Shown here: positions 8,484-16,503 of the stretch, piece by piece
Layout: every line of letters begins with the position of its first letter
How positions within the stretch are numbered: position 1 is the first letter of the stretch
DNA from: Deltaproteobacteria bacterium
GTDB lineage: Bacteria; Myxococcota; Myxococcia; Myxococcales; SZAS-1
Direction: 5' to 3'
NCBI GenBank assembly: GCA_018266075.1
Contig: JAFEBB010000067.1
Location: 1-40,124, forward strand
DNA length: 40,124 nt
Position numbers and translations under genes: made by a program
Notes under the pieces: model-generated
What the model was told of the DNA's origin: nothing
Database searches by the model: none
What the model saw: the letters and a program-made list of their open reading frames with translations, nothing else

Positions 8484-8942
8484 ATGGACGTCAACGGGTC
8501 GCCGCCCTCGTGGTTCTGGTCGACGCTTGAGTCGGCCCGCCCCAGCCTGCGGCGCTTGGCACGAGTCCTCGAGAATCTCTCAAAGGGCCAGCTCATCGAG
8601 TTCGGGCGCGTCTTCCGAGACGCAGCCGAGGCAATCGTTCCTTACTGGGAAGGGCCTCTCGTCGATGGCATCCAGTTCTCGGAGGACGACACCGAGGATC
8701 TTTGCCACTGGATCGTGGGGCAGGGCCTCGAGACGTGGCAGAGGGCAATCTCGGAACGAGATCTGCAGTTCCTCGCGCGCGAGGCCTGGCAATCGCGCCG
8801 AACGAGTACGGGGCGCTCGACGGGTTGGGATGACGACCTCGACCCGGACAGTTTCCTTGGGAGTCGCTCGATCTTGGGAATGGCCAGCGCCGTATTCGAG
8901 GCAAGATTTGGCGAGTCGCTCTTCGATGCACTCGGGGATTGA
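8484..8942 (+). CDS. DUF4240-like protein
   Basis: 152 residues from the ATG at 8484; a TTG at 8454 would add ten residues but has a poorly spaced box, so the start is uncertain. The layout is that of DUF4240: an opening SWFWSTLESARP helix, a segment KGQLIEFGRVFRDAAEAIVPYW, then a DDTEDLCHWIVGQGLETWQRAI helix carrying the WLIxxG-like motif, and a disordered acidic tail. The family is a small cytosolic one of unknown function, often found near SMI1/KNR4-type immunity genes. It starts about 65 bases after the truncated GH18 copy. Confidence 0.6.
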   Translation: MDVNGSPPSWFWSTLESARPSLRRLARVLENLSKGQLIEFGRVFRDAAEAIVPYWEGPLVDGIQFSEDDTEDLCHWIVGQGLETWQRAISERDLQFLAREAWQSRRTSTGRSTGWDDDLDPDSFLGSRSILGMASAVFEARFGESLFDALGD

Positions 8943-8998
8943 TTGAGTCCTGGTTGTCGCCGCGAGCCTCGCGGCGCTGGCCACTGCGCCGAACCATC

Positions 8999-9898
8999 TC
9001 AGTCCTTGTTCGCTCGATACGCCTGCCACTGCTCCCAGGCGAGCTCCGGATCGAGGTCCGCGTAGCCGCGGGCTCTCTCCATCTCCTGTGCGTCGCGGGG
9101 TTTCATGGCAATGCAAGGGGACTTGTCGCGGAGCTTCTCGAGCTCCTCGCGCGTGAGCGGTCTTCCGTTCTTGGTCTCAACCGCACCCAGCGTTGCAGCA
9201 AGGCTGGGCACGAACACCATGGCGAGCTCGCTGACCTTGCGTGAGGTCCCGCCCGGTTTCCCGAGGCGCCAGACACCGTACGGGTTGAGGCAGATGGAGC
9301 TCGGCGGGTAACCCACGTCGGGCCAGCGCTCGACGACTCGGCGTGGACTGTGTGCATCCGGAGAGAAGGTCTGGCCCGAGAGCAGCAGCGGATCTTCGGC
9401 GAGCTGGTAGACGTTCAGCGTGGTCAGCAACTCCTGCATCTCCGGCGCATCGCCGTGAACGTCCACGCGCGAGTCCGGAAGCGAGAAGGCATGCATGCCG
9501 CACGACTGGACGCTCTCGTGGTCTCCAAGCATCACCACCACCGCGCGATGCCATGAATTTGGGTTGGCCGAGCCCAGCAGCTCGAGCCAGCGGTCGCGCT
9601 CCCAACCGAGCTTCGATTGCTCGACTCGCACGGCCAGCCCGCCGGGAAGCTTCTCGACGAGCGCGAGTGCGTCTTTGCGGCCGGAGGCCAGATCGAAGGG
9701 GCAATAGAGCACCAGGGCGCCCGCCGCTCCGTCGATGGCGACCATTCCCTTCTTGTCGACCGTGCCAAACCCGAAGGCGGCCGCGAAGGACCCATCTCGA
9801 GGGTTTTCAATCCACTCGTTGGGAACGGGCACGTGCTTGGGCTGCTTGGTGCACGGCACGAACAATCGAACGCGTTCGATGGGCTCTTTCTTGGTCAT
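8999..9898 (-). CDS. Conserved hypothetical protein (299 aa)
   Basis: I do not recognise the family. No signal or membrane segment is apparent. The N-terminal half alternates strands and helices (VRLFVPCTK, GALVLYCPFDL, GGLAVRVEQSK, WHRAVVVMLGDH), as in an alpha/beta domain. The middle includes YPPSSICLNPYGVWRLGKPG. The C-terminus has TREELEKLRDKSPCIAMKPR and ends in a helix with YADLDPELAWEQWQAYRANK. Composition is close to the surrounding genome. It stands convergent to the DUF4240-like gene and divergent from the small Cys-rich protein at 9970, with 71 bases between the starts. Confidence 0.65.
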   Translation of the reverse strand: MTKKEPIERVRLFVPCTKQPKHVPVPNEWIENPRDGSFAAAFGFGTVDKKGMVAIDGAAGALVLYCPFDLASGRKDALALVEKLPGGLAVRVEQSKLGWERDRWLELLGSANPNSWHRAVVVMLGDHESVQSCGMHAFSLPDSRVDVHGDAPEMQELLTTLNVYQLAEDPLLLSGQTFSPDAHSPRRVVERWPDVGYPPSSICLNPYGVWRLGKPGGTSRKVSELAMVFVPSLAATLGAVETKNGRPLTREELEKLRDKSPCIAMKPRDAQEMERARGYADLDPELAWEQWQAYRANKD

Positions 9899-9969
9899 TG
9901 CGACACTCGTTTACCGAATAATTGGAACGACGCGTTGCACCCAAGCCGCTTGAACCCATTCGCTCTAGC

Positions 9970-10203
9970 ATGTCAAAGCCTCTGGTCTACCGCCTTGCGC
10001 CACTGATCCTGCTGGGGCTCTGCCACTGCGGATCTTCGATCCACCTCTGCAAGTCGGACCTTCCCGATGGCGGCTGCATCGCGCGGGTCGTGTGTCCCGA
10101 CCAGTCCTGCAAGGCCTTGGAACAGGAATTGGCCGACGACGAGCCCGGAAGACCGAACCCCGCCGCGGTGCAGTGCGTCCACACTGGCGGCGGTTGCGAG
10201 TAG
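9970..10203 (+). CDS. Small Cys-rich exported protein, copy 1
   Basis: 77 residues from the ATG at 9970. MSKPLVYRLAPLILLGLCHC is a short signal sequence ending in two Cys; the lipobox is non-canonical (LGLC or LCHC), so lipidation is uncertain. The mature part is only about 57 residues with six more Cys (HLCKSDLP, GGCIARVVCPDQSCKA, AVQCVHTGGGCE), suggesting a disulphide-stabilised periplasmic or outer-surface domain. A second copy lies at 13448-13702. No family recognised. Confidence 0.65.
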   Translation: MSKPLVYRLAPLILLGLCHCGSSIHLCKSDLPDGGCIARVVCPDQSCKALEQELADDEPGRPNPAAVQCVHTGGGCE

Positions 10204-10223
10204 CGACATGGACGCCGACGCGG

Positions 10224-10297
10224 CGGGCGCGACCCGCTGATGGAGGCGATGCGGACCAACTTCCGTTGACGCCGCATCGGCTCGATCAGCCGCACGA
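10224..10297 (+). pseudogene. GH18 3'-end fragment with downstream flank
   Basis: This stretch matches 7771-7848: GACCCGCTGATGGAGGCGAT, the terminal TTCCGTTGA, and then about 25 bases of the parent's downstream flank (CGATCAGCCGC). Only the last ~14 codons of the GH18 gene are retained. It lies between the Cys-rich protein and the desaturase, on the same strand as the parent. Confidence 0.8.
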
Positions 10298-10418
10298 CCG
10301 CCTCGCGTCGAGGCCCGTGACTGGGGCGTGACCGCGATCGCGTAGTGTGATGCCTTGCCGTCGTCTGGCCCGCTCTGAGCATTGCGATCGGGAAACTCCG
10401 TTCGCGTTGGAGCCTGTG

Positions 10419-11198
10419 ATGTGGGCCATCCTGAGCCTCTTGGTTTTGCACTGGTCGGTGTCGATCTTCGGGCAGTCGTTCTTCCACCACCGCTACGGTG
10501 CGCACCGGATGTTCCAGATGAGCCCGTTCTGGGAGCGGTTCTTCTACGTCTTCACCTTCATCGCCCAGGCGCCGAGCTTCCTGGTGCCGCGCGCGTACGC
10601 GATCTTGCACCGGCAGCACCACGCGTTCTCCGACACCGAGAAGGATCCGCACTCGCCGCTGTTCTGGCCGAACGCGGGCGTGATGATGCTGCAGACCAAG
10701 CACCGCTACGACGCTTACGCGTACAAGCGTGAAGAGCCCGAGGCCCGCTTCGACGGCGGAGTCCCCGAATGGCTGTTCCTCGACAAGCTCTCGCAGCACT
10801 GGGGCACGCGGGTCTTCCTGGGCGGCCTCTTCGTGCTCTTCTACTTGCGCTTCGCGCCAACGCTCTGGTGGTTCCTGCTGCTGCCGATTCACTGGCTGCT
10901 CGGACCGATCCACGGCGCCATTGTGAACTGGTGCGGCCACAAGTACGGCTACGTCAACTACGACAACGGCGACCACTCGAAGAACACGTTGATCTTTGAC
11001 TTCGTCACCTTTGGCGAGCTCTTCCAGAACAACCACCACAAGTTCGGGATGAGCCCCAACTTCGGCGTGCGCTGGTTCGAGCTCGACCCGTGCTATCAGG
11101 TGATGAAGTTGCTCAACCTCGTGGGCATCATCGACATGTCTGGCGCGCAGGTGCCGCGATATCCGCTGGCCCAGGTGGCGCCAGCGACGCCCAAGTAG
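10419..11198 (+). CDS. Membrane fatty-acid (acyl-CoA/acyl-lipid) desaturase
   Basis: 259 residues from the ATG at 10419, chosen because GGAG lies six bases before it; an upstream ATG at 10347 would give an implausible basic leader. Histidine boxes coordinate a di-iron centre: HHRYGAHR at 23-30, HRQHH at 64-68 and NNHH at 204-207. Hydrophobic spans at about 1-20, 38-58 and 130-170 fit the four-helix membrane topology of the desaturase family. It would insert a cis double bond into acyl chains, probably adjusting membrane fluidity; the position of the bond cannot be read from the sequence. The usual C-terminal box of delta-9 enzymes (HNxHH) appears as FQNNHHKF. The gene is monocistronic. Confidence 0.88.
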   Translation: MWAILSLLVLHWSVSIFGQSFFHHRYGAHRMFQMSPFWERFFYVFTFIAQAPSFLVPRAYAILHRQHHAFSDTEKDPHSPLFWPNAGVMMLQTKHRYDAYAYKREEPEARFDGGVPEWLFLDKLSQHWGTRVFLGGLFVLFYLRFAPTLWWFLLLPIHWLLGPIHGAIVNWCGHKYGYVNYDNGDHSKNTLIFDFVTFGELFQNNHHKFGMSPNFGVRWFELDPCYQVMKLLNLVGIIDMSGAQVPRYPLAQVAPATPK

Positions 11199-11295
11199 AA
11201 ATCCCGGGTCGCCGACGTCGCCACCTTGCCCCTACCCCCTGCGCGGCACGGTCGAGACGGTATGCGCGGCGCGTGACAACCCGAATCCGCCCTCT

Positions 11296-11369
11296 CGACG
11301 AGCAATCGATCGCCGCCAAGGCGAGCGACGTGAAGCCATCGGGGCTCGGCGGCGTCATCGTCTGGGAGG
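11296..11369 (+). pseudogene. Internal fragment of the GH18 gene 3' region
   Basis: About 74 bases matching 7667-7740 and 8267-8340: CGACGAGCAATCGATCGCCG through GGCGTCATCGTCTGGGAG. It carries the copy-2-type GACGAGCAATC, so it is closer to the truncated copy at 8121 than to the intact gene. It has lost both flanks and starts and ends abruptly in unrelated sequence, on the same strand as the parent. Confidence 0.82.
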
Positions 11370-11458
11370 AGCCGGCGCCGTGCCCGGCGGTGGCGGTTGT
11401 CTGAACGGCCTCATCCCGCCGCCGGCTCCGAGGAGCACGGCATCGTACTTCCCGAGGG

Positions 11459-12505
11459 TCAGGTCCCCGCGTCGGTGGCGAAGTCGCCGGTGGAAGGCCC
11501 CGAGGCGAAGTCCGTCATCGACGAGGTGCCCGGTCCCTGGAAGCGGCGGAGGATCATGTTCCCGCTCGACGGCGCGCAGGTGAAGTTGGCCAGGACCGGG
11601 TAGCCGCTGGTGTCGAGCCCCAGGTTGGTCGGCGTGCAGCTGACCTCCATGGTGAAGACCGAACCGCTGTTGTCGACGCCGAGGACCTCGATGTCGGCAT
11701 TGCCCGTCGAGCTTCCGCTGAAGCCGGCGGTGAGCGTGAAGTAGATGGTGCCGCCGGTCAGGTTGGGCACCACGTTGTTGCTCAGGGTGCCGCTCGAATC
11801 ACCGGTGAAGGCCACCTGGGCGTTCGACCCGGAGATCGAGAGCCCGTTGGGGAACGACGGGCCGCCGCCGGGCATCTGGGTGATGGTGCCCACGTCGAAC
11901 GAGGCCAGGAACGAGACGTTCTCCGCCACCACGCCGTCGAAGGCATGCGTGTAGGGCGTGCCGTTCACGGTCGTCAGGTTGGAGTTGATGTTGAAGGAGC
12001 CCGAGACGAACGTGCCGTGCGTGGGGCAACCCGCAGCCGGGCAGCTCGAGCCGGAGGAGCCGCTGGAGCCGGAGCTGCTGCCGCTCGACGTCGTGCCGGT
12101 CGAGCCGCTGCTGCTCGAGGTGCCGGTCGAGCCGCTGCTGCTCGAGGTGCCGGTCGAGCTGCTGCTGCTCGACGACGCGCTGCTGCTGCTCGACGAGCCG
12201 CTGCTGCTCGACGACGAAGTGCTGCTGCTCGACGACGAGCCGCTCTCGCTCTGGCAGACATTGTCGACGCAGGTCTGGGAGGCGGTGCACTGGCCGCAGT
12301 TCACGCTTCGGCCGCTGCCGCAGTTGTCGAAGCCGGTGAACACATCGCAGTTCTTGGCGAGCCTGGCGCAGTAGGCCTGATCGGTTTCCTTCTCGCAGCC
12401 ACCGGTCGAGCCGCCGCCGGTGCTGCCGCTGTTGCCGCTGCTGCTGCTGCTGCTCCCACACGCGGCCAAGGCCAGAAGGCCGACCGCCATGAACCGCATC
12501 AACAT
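11459..12505 (-). CDS. Lipoprotein with EGF-like Cys motif and Ser-rich stalk
   Basis: 348 residues from the ATG at 12505 (another in-frame ATG lies at 12499). MLMRFMAVGLLALAACGSS is a lipoprotein signal with lipobox LAAC. Residues about 35-85 hold eight Cys (GGCEKETDQAYCARLAKNCD, NCGQCTASQTCVDNVC), a pattern common in myxobacterial surface lipoproteins. A Ser/Gly stalk of roughly 80 residues follows, then a beta-rich C-terminal domain (about 165-348; GTFVSGSFNINSN, GTIYFTLTAGFSG) that I cannot name. It would stand off the outer membrane. Surface adhesion or binding is a guess. It is divergent from the lipoprotein gene at 12738. Confidence 0.75.
   Translation of the reverse strand: MLMRFMAVGLLALAACGSSSSSSGNSGSTGGGSTGGCEKETDQAYCARLAKNCDVFTGFDNCGSGRSVNCGQCTASQTCVDNVCQSESGSSSSSSTSSSSSSGSSSSSSASSSSSSSTGTSSSSGSTGTSSSSGSTGTTSSGSSSGSSGSSGSSCPAAGCPTHGTFVSGSFNINSNLTTVNGTPYTHAFDGVVAENVSFLASFDVGTITQMPGGGPSFPNGLSISGSNAQVAFTGDSSGTLSNNVVPNLTGGTIYFTLTAGFSGSSTGNADIEVLGVDNSGSVFTMEVSCTPTNLGLDTSGYPVLANFTCAPSSGNMILRRFQGPGTSSMTDFASGPSTGDFATDAGT
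12096..12160 (-). repeat. 27-nt minisatellite encoding the serine stalk
   Basis: Units of 27 bases beginning CCGGTCGAGC start at 12096, 12123 and 12150, the third degenerate. On the minus strand they encode the nine-residue repeat STGTSSSSG. Flanking sequence continues as poly-Ser codons. In-frame slippage here would change stalk length. Confidence 0.75.
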
Positions 12506-12621
12506 GCTCGCCCCGTTGTGTGGAGCGCCCAAGCTACGCTGTTTCCGGCGTCACGTCGCGCCCGAGATTCCCTCGACCCCACCGGCGGGCTGCCTCGAGT
12601 CATCGGGACGCGTCCCGAGAG

Positions 12622-12662
12622 GATGGAGGCGATGCGCACCAACTTCCGTTGACGGGGCGTCG
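12622..12662 (+). pseudogene. Terminal fragment of the GH18 gene
   Basis: About 40 bases, GATGGAGGCGATGCGCACCA then ACTTCCGTTGA and a short flank, equal to the last codons of the GH18 gene (EAMRTNFR, stop). It is the shortest of the four fragments and sits between the divergent lipoprotein genes at 12505 and 12738. Confidence 0.75.
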
Positions 12663-12737
12663 GGAGAAGGCGTCGGGGGATGGGTCCCATTGAAGCTTTT
12701 CTTGCTCCTGCGCTACTCAGCCTCGAAGGAGCTGCGC

Positions 12738-13418
12738 GTGCCCAATCAAGAACGAGCTCATCCCTCCGTGTTTATTCGGCTTCAGCTCGCCGCGATGGCG
12801 CTCGTGTTCACGGCCTGCGCCGGATCCGGCGGCTCGTCGAGCGCGACGGCCAGCACCGGCACGAGCGCCTCGAGCACCTCCGGCACGACGGGTTCTACCG
12901 GCACGGGCACGAGCGGCTCGAGCAGCGGCACCGGCACGAGCGGGTCAGCGACCTCGGGTGCGCCTTTCGCCAGCATCACTCCCGAGGTCATTCCGCAGGC
13001 GTCGGTGTTCGGCTTCGCCATCGGCAATCCGCCCCGGATTGGGATGATTGCCTTTCCTTCTTCCGCGACGTGCGCGGACGCGGCTGCCGCGACCGACGGA
13101 CCGTTCCTCGACATCGAGGTGGACAACGAGACCAGCCCGGGGACTTACGCCGTGGGTGAGAACGGGATGGGAGACGTCCATGCCGCGAACCTGCCCTCTG
13201 CGGATGGGCCGTACTCGTTGATGGGCGGACCAGGGACCATCACCTTGACTCAAATGGGCCCGAACGAAGTCGCGGGCTCCTTCGATGTGCAGATGACCGC
13301 GGTCTACTTCGTTGTCTGCGATGGCGGCTGCGGCATCGACACCGGCTACGATGTCTTCGTGGACGCGGGGCGCCTCTCGGGTTCGTTCGACCTCCCCGTG
13401 TGCGCAACCGCGTTGTGA
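12738..13418 (+). CDS. Stalked lipoprotein of unknown function
   Basis: 226 residues from the GTG at 12738, with GAAGGAG ending six bases before it. The signal VFIRLQLAAMALVFTACAG carries a lipobox (FTAC). Residues about 30-75 are a Ser/Thr/Gly stalk of the same style as the GH18 lipoprotein. The C-terminal ~150 residues are beta-rich (PEVIPQASVFGFAIGNPPRI, GTYAVGENGMGDVHAANL, GTITLTQMGPNEVAGSFDVQ), with Cys pairs near the end (VVCDGGCG) suggesting disulphides. This is a compact surface domain that I do not recognise. It is followed 30 bases later by the second Cys-rich protein. Confidence 0.75.
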   Translation: MPNQERAHPSVFIRLQLAAMALVFTACAGSGGSSSATASTGTSASSTSGTTGSTGTGTSGSSSGTGTSGSATSGAPFASITPEVIPQASVFGFAIGNPPRIGMIAFPSSATCADAAAATDGPFLDIEVDNETSPGTYAVGENGMGDVHAANLPSADGPYSLMGGPGTITLTQMGPNEVAGSFDVQMTAVYFVVCDGGCGIDTGYDVFVDAGRLSGSFDLPVCATAL

Positions 13419-13447
13419 GGACGAGCCGGGACCGGAGGGCTGCTCGA

Positions 13448-13702
13448 GTGCGCTGGCCTCTGTTCCAACGCGGAGCGCACCTCGCCCGCCGCCTCGCGCC
13501 GCTGATCTTGCTGGGGCTCTGCCACTGCGGAGCTTCGATCCACCTCTGCAAGTCAGCACTTCCCGATGGCGGGTGCGTCGCTCGGGTCACCTGTCCCGAC
13601 CAGTCGTGCAAGGCCTCCGAACAAGAGCTCGCCGACGACGAGCCCGGAAGACCGAACCCCGCTGCGGTGCAGTGCGTACACACAAGCGGCGGCTGCCTGT
13701 AG
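13448..13702 (+). CDS. Small Cys-rich exported protein, copy 2
   Basis: 84 residues from the GTG at 13448, with GGAGG at 13434-13438. From RLAPLILLGLCHCG onward it aligns end to end with the protein at 9970: all eight Cys are conserved, as is the ADDEPGRPNPAAVQCVHT stretch. The two genes match over about 210 bases (9990-10203 and 13489-13702) at very high identity by eye; the N-terminal leader differs. A recent duplication across 3.5 kb is implied. Confidence 0.65.
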   Translation: MRWPLFQRGAHLARRLAPLILLGLCHCGASIHLCKSALPDGGCVARVTCPDQSCKASEQELADDEPGRPNPAAVQCVHTSGGCL

Positions 13703-13751
13703 CGAAAGAGGGTCTTCGACTCGTGGCTCGCGGCTTGGGGCGAATCGCGGG

Positions 13752-14213
13752 TCAGTGCCGAGCGCGAATCTCGGCCCAGCGCTTGCGCGTTTGCTCGAGC
13801 AAAGCCGCAGCCGCCGCCTCTTCGTCGGGCGCGTGCTCGATCAGAGAGCACGCCGATGCATCGTTCCCGGAAGCGAAGCCCTTCCAGGTGAGCAGGTCGC
13901 CGGCCCGAAAGGGCACCATGACCCGGTGACCGACGATGAAGTTGGCGTCGTTGGGCTTGATGACCGAATCCGTCACGAACTGCTCGGGAACGCTGCGCTG
14001 GGCGATGAGGTCGTAGGTCACCATATCGCCCGCCTTCATGTCGTTCCCGGCGACGAGCACGCTCACCAGGTTCCAACCGGCCCGCGCCTCACGCGCTGCA
14101 TGCTCCGCGTAGAACCAGCCACCGATCCCAGCAAGCACGCTGCCCGCCACGAGGCCGGCAATCAGGCCTGCGGCGAATCCGACGCCCCAACTCTGTTGAT
14201 TCAAGTTTCCCAA
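13752..14213 (-). CDS. SAF-domain protein related to CpaB/RcpC pilus-assembly factors
   Basis: 153 residues. One membrane helix lies at about 10-35 (GVGFAAGLIAGLVAGSVLAG). It is followed by a SAF domain at about 48-112: VLVAGNDMKAGDMVTYDLIA, then RSVPEQFVTDSVI and FIVGHRVMVPFRAGDLLTW. In CpaB/RcpC this domain is periplasmic and serves Flp/Tad pilus assembly. Here it is short, with no second SAF or RcpC domain and no Tad genes nearby, so the partner is unknown. The small ORF at 14201-14377 overlaps its start by 13 bases. Confidence 0.75.
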   Translation of the reverse strand: MGNLNQQSWGVGFAAGLIAGLVAGSVLAGIGGWFYAEHAAREARAGWNLVSVLVAGNDMKAGDMVTYDLIAQRSVPEQFVTDSVIKPNDANFIVGHRVMVPFRAGDLLTWKGFASGNDASACSLIEHAPDEEAAAAALLEQTRKRWAEIRARH

Positions 14214-14377
14214 TCGGCCTGTCCTTTGATCCGCTGGTTCGGGTGAAACTCATAGCGCAGCGACAGCCGTGTCAGCCATTTCGCGGAACTCAAGATCGAG
14301 AGCAGCGCCACGAGGCGGATTCCGCCCGATCGCGCAAACACCTCAGCGACCAGCCGAGCCAGCGCCCGATGAGCCAC
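14201..14377 (-). CDS. Possible small membrane-associated protein (58 aa)
   Basis: A GTG at 14377, preceded by GAGGG, opens a 58-codon frame ending within the start of the SAF gene. The product is basic with a hydrophobic core (GGIRLVALLSILSSAKWLTRL) and a polar tail. The overlap with the next gene is compatible with coupled translation. The evidence is only the box, the overlap and the hydrophobic pattern; it may be spurious. Confidence 0.35.
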   Translation of the reverse strand: MAHRALARLVAEVFARSGGIRLVALLSILSSAKWLTRLSLRYEFHPNQRIKGQADWET

Positions 14378-14558
14378 GCTTCTAGCCCTCAAAAGCCCAT
14401 CTATTCCTCTTCTGGCTCGTGACGCCCTGCGCCGTCGATCCCGAATTCGGTGCGAAGTCCCATTCGCAGTGCACACCCTTGGATATGTTGAACAAATTGG
14501 AGACGTCCGGTTGCCTGCGAAGGAGGCGTAGCACGTAGCGCCCACTGGCCCGACTCCC

Positions 14559-14564
14559 TATAAT
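14559..14564 (+). promoter_or_regulatory. Candidate -10 element for pckG
   Basis: A perfect TATAAT at 14559-14564 stands in a GC-rich stretch about 100 bases before the pckG start. The hexamer 17 bases upstream is poor as a -35 (TAGCGC), so this is only a candidate. Confidence 0.35.
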
Positions 14565-14660
14565 CCGCGCCCTCCGAACGACATCAGGCCGGCAGCCGAG
14601 CTCGCGGCGCCGGACCCTCTTGGACCTCATACTTGCCCGAGCACAAAGGACCCAATTCCC

Positions 14661-16484
14661 ATGCGCGCGATGCAGAGCCCCGCCGCCGGCGTGCCCACCA
14701 CGAACCAGGCCCTCCTCAAGTGGGTCGAGGACAGCGCCAAGCTGACCAAGCCCGACCAGATCGTCTGGTGCGACGGCAGCGAGGACGAGAAGCGCCGCCT
14801 CACCGAGCAGGCCGTCTCGCAGAACATCCTCAAGCCGCTCAACCAGAAGAAGTGGCCGGGCTGCTACATCCACCGCTCCAACCCCAACGACGTGGCGCGC
14901 GTGGAGCAGCTCACCTTCATCTGCACCAAGACCAAGGAAGAGGCCGGCCCCACCAACAACTGGATGGATCCGCAGGAGGCCTACAAGAAGCTGGGCGGGC
15001 TCTTCGACGGCAGCATGAAGGGCCGCACCATGTACGTGGTGCCGTACATCATGGGCCCGGCCGGCAGTAAGCACAGCAAGGTCGGCATCGAGCTCACCGA
15101 CAGCATCTACGTGGTGCTCAACATGCGCATCATGACGCGCATGGGGCGCATCGCCCTGGAGCAGCTCGGCGACGGCAACGACTTCAACCGCGGCCTGCAC
15201 TGCACCCTCGACATCAACCCCGACCGCCGCTTCATCTGCCACTTCCCCGAGGACAACACCATCTGGAGCGTGGGCTCGGGCTACGGCGGCAACGTGCTGC
15301 TGGGCAAGAAGTGCCTGGCCCTCCGCATCGGCAGCTACCTCGGCAAGACCGAGGGCTGGATGGCCGAGCACATGCTCATCCTCGGCGTGGAGAGCCCCGA
15401 GGGCCAGACCAGCTACGTGGCCGCGGCGTTCCCGTCGGCGTGCGGCAAGACCAACTTCGCGATGATGATCCCGCCCAAGCGCTTCAACGGCTGGCGGATC
15501 TGGACCGTGGGCGACGACATCGCCTGGATGCGCCCCGGCCCCGACGGCCGCCTCTGGGCCATCAACCCCGAGTCGGGCTACTTCGGCGTCGTTCCCGGCA
15601 CGAACTATAAATCCAACCCGAACGCGATGGAGTCGATCAGCCGGGACACCATCTTCACCAACGTGGCCGAGACGAAGGACGGCGACATCTGGTGGGAGGG
15701 CAAGGACGGCGAGCCGCCCGACGAGCTCATCGACTGGAAGGGCAACCCCTGGAAGAAGGGCTCCACGGAGAAGGCCGCGCACCCGAACTCGCGCTTCACC
15801 GCGCCGGCCACCAACAACCCCGCGCTCTCGCCCTTCGCGAACAACCCGGACGGTGTGCCCATCAGCGCCATCATCTTCGGCGGCCGCCGCAGCACCACCG
15901 CCCCGCTGGTGCTCCAGAGCTTCCACTGGGCGCACGGCGTGTTCCTCGGCGCCACGCTCGGCAGTGAGACCACGGCCGCGGCCGTGGGCCAGGTGGGCAT
16001 CGTCCGCCGCGACCCGATGGCCATGCTGCCCTTCTGCGGCTACGACATGGGCAGCTACTTCCGGCACTGGCTGCGCATGCAGGTGAAGCTCGCCAACCCG
16101 CCCAAGATCTTCCAGGTGAACTGGTTCCGGAAGGACGAGAACGGCAAGTTCCTCTGGCCGGGCTACGGCGAGAACATGCGCGTGCTCAAGTGGGTCATCG
16201 ACCGCGCGCACGGCCGCGTGGGCGGCAACGAGACGCTGGTGGGCTGGGTGCCCAAGGCCGGCGACCTGGATCTCTCGGGCCTCGACGTCCCGACGGAGAA
16301 CGTCGACAAGGCCACCGACATCAACCTGCACGAGTGGCTGAGCGAGCTGGAGAGCCAGAAGGAGTGGTTCGACAAGCTGGGCCCGACGGTGCCCAAGACG
16401 CTCCTGCTCCAGCGCGACATGCTCATCGAGCGCATCAAGAACAACCTGCCCCAGACCGACGGGCACCAGGGCACCAAGCACTAG
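14661..16484 (+). CDS. pckG: Phosphoenolpyruvate carboxykinase, GTP-dependent
   Basis: 607 residues, the normal length. The enzyme converts oxaloacetate plus GTP to phosphoenolpyruvate, GDP and CO2, the committed step of gluconeogenesis, in the cytosol. The GTP-type signature FPSACGKTN at 257-265 contains the kinase-1a P-loop and the reactive Cys. Further GTP-type landmarks are RSNPNDVARVE near the N-terminus, the metal-site region WTVGDDIAWM and the nucleotide-binding GVFLGATLGSETTAAA. AAGGA precedes the ATG. The gene is monocistronic, with a TATAAT upstream and a hairpin terminator downstream. Codon use is strongly GC-biased, as expected for a highly expressed core gene. Confidence 0.98.
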   Translation: MRAMQSPAAGVPTTNQALLKWVEDSAKLTKPDQIVWCDGSEDEKRRLTEQAVSQNILKPLNQKKWPGCYIHRSNPNDVARVEQLTFICTKTKEEAGPTNNWMDPQEAYKKLGGLFDGSMKGRTMYVVPYIMGPAGSKHSKVGIELTDSIYVVLNMRIMTRMGRIALEQLGDGNDFNRGLHCTLDINPDRRFICHFPEDNTIWSVGSGYGGNVLLGKKCLALRIGSYLGKTEGWMAEHMLILGVESPEGQTSYVAAAFPSACGKTNFAMMIPPKRFNGWRIWTVGDDIAWMRPGPDGRLWAINPESGYFGVVPGTNYKSNPNAMESISRDTIFTNVAETKDGDIWWEGKDGEPPDELIDWKGNPWKKGSTEKAAHPNSRFTAPATNNPALSPFANNPDGVPISAIIFGGRRSTTAPLVLQSFHWAHGVFLGATLGSETTAAAVGQVGIVRRDPMAMLPFCGYDMGSYFRHWLRMQVKLANPPKIFQVNWFRKDENGKFLWPGYGENMRVLKWVIDRAHGRVGGNETLVGWVPKAGDLDLSGLDVPTENVDKATDINLHEWLSELESQKEWFDKLGPTVPKTLLLQRDMLIERIKNNLPQTDGHQGTKH

Positions 16485-16503
16485 CACGTGCCGTGAAGTG
16501 CCG

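Noticed and set aside
12075-12250. Repeats resembling a CRISPR-like array
   Set aside because: The units are contiguous in-frame serine codons of a lipoprotein stalk without unique spacers.
7858-13702. Integron cassette array
   Set aside because: The recurring pieces are parts of one coding sequence with different ends, not attC sites, and no integrase is present.
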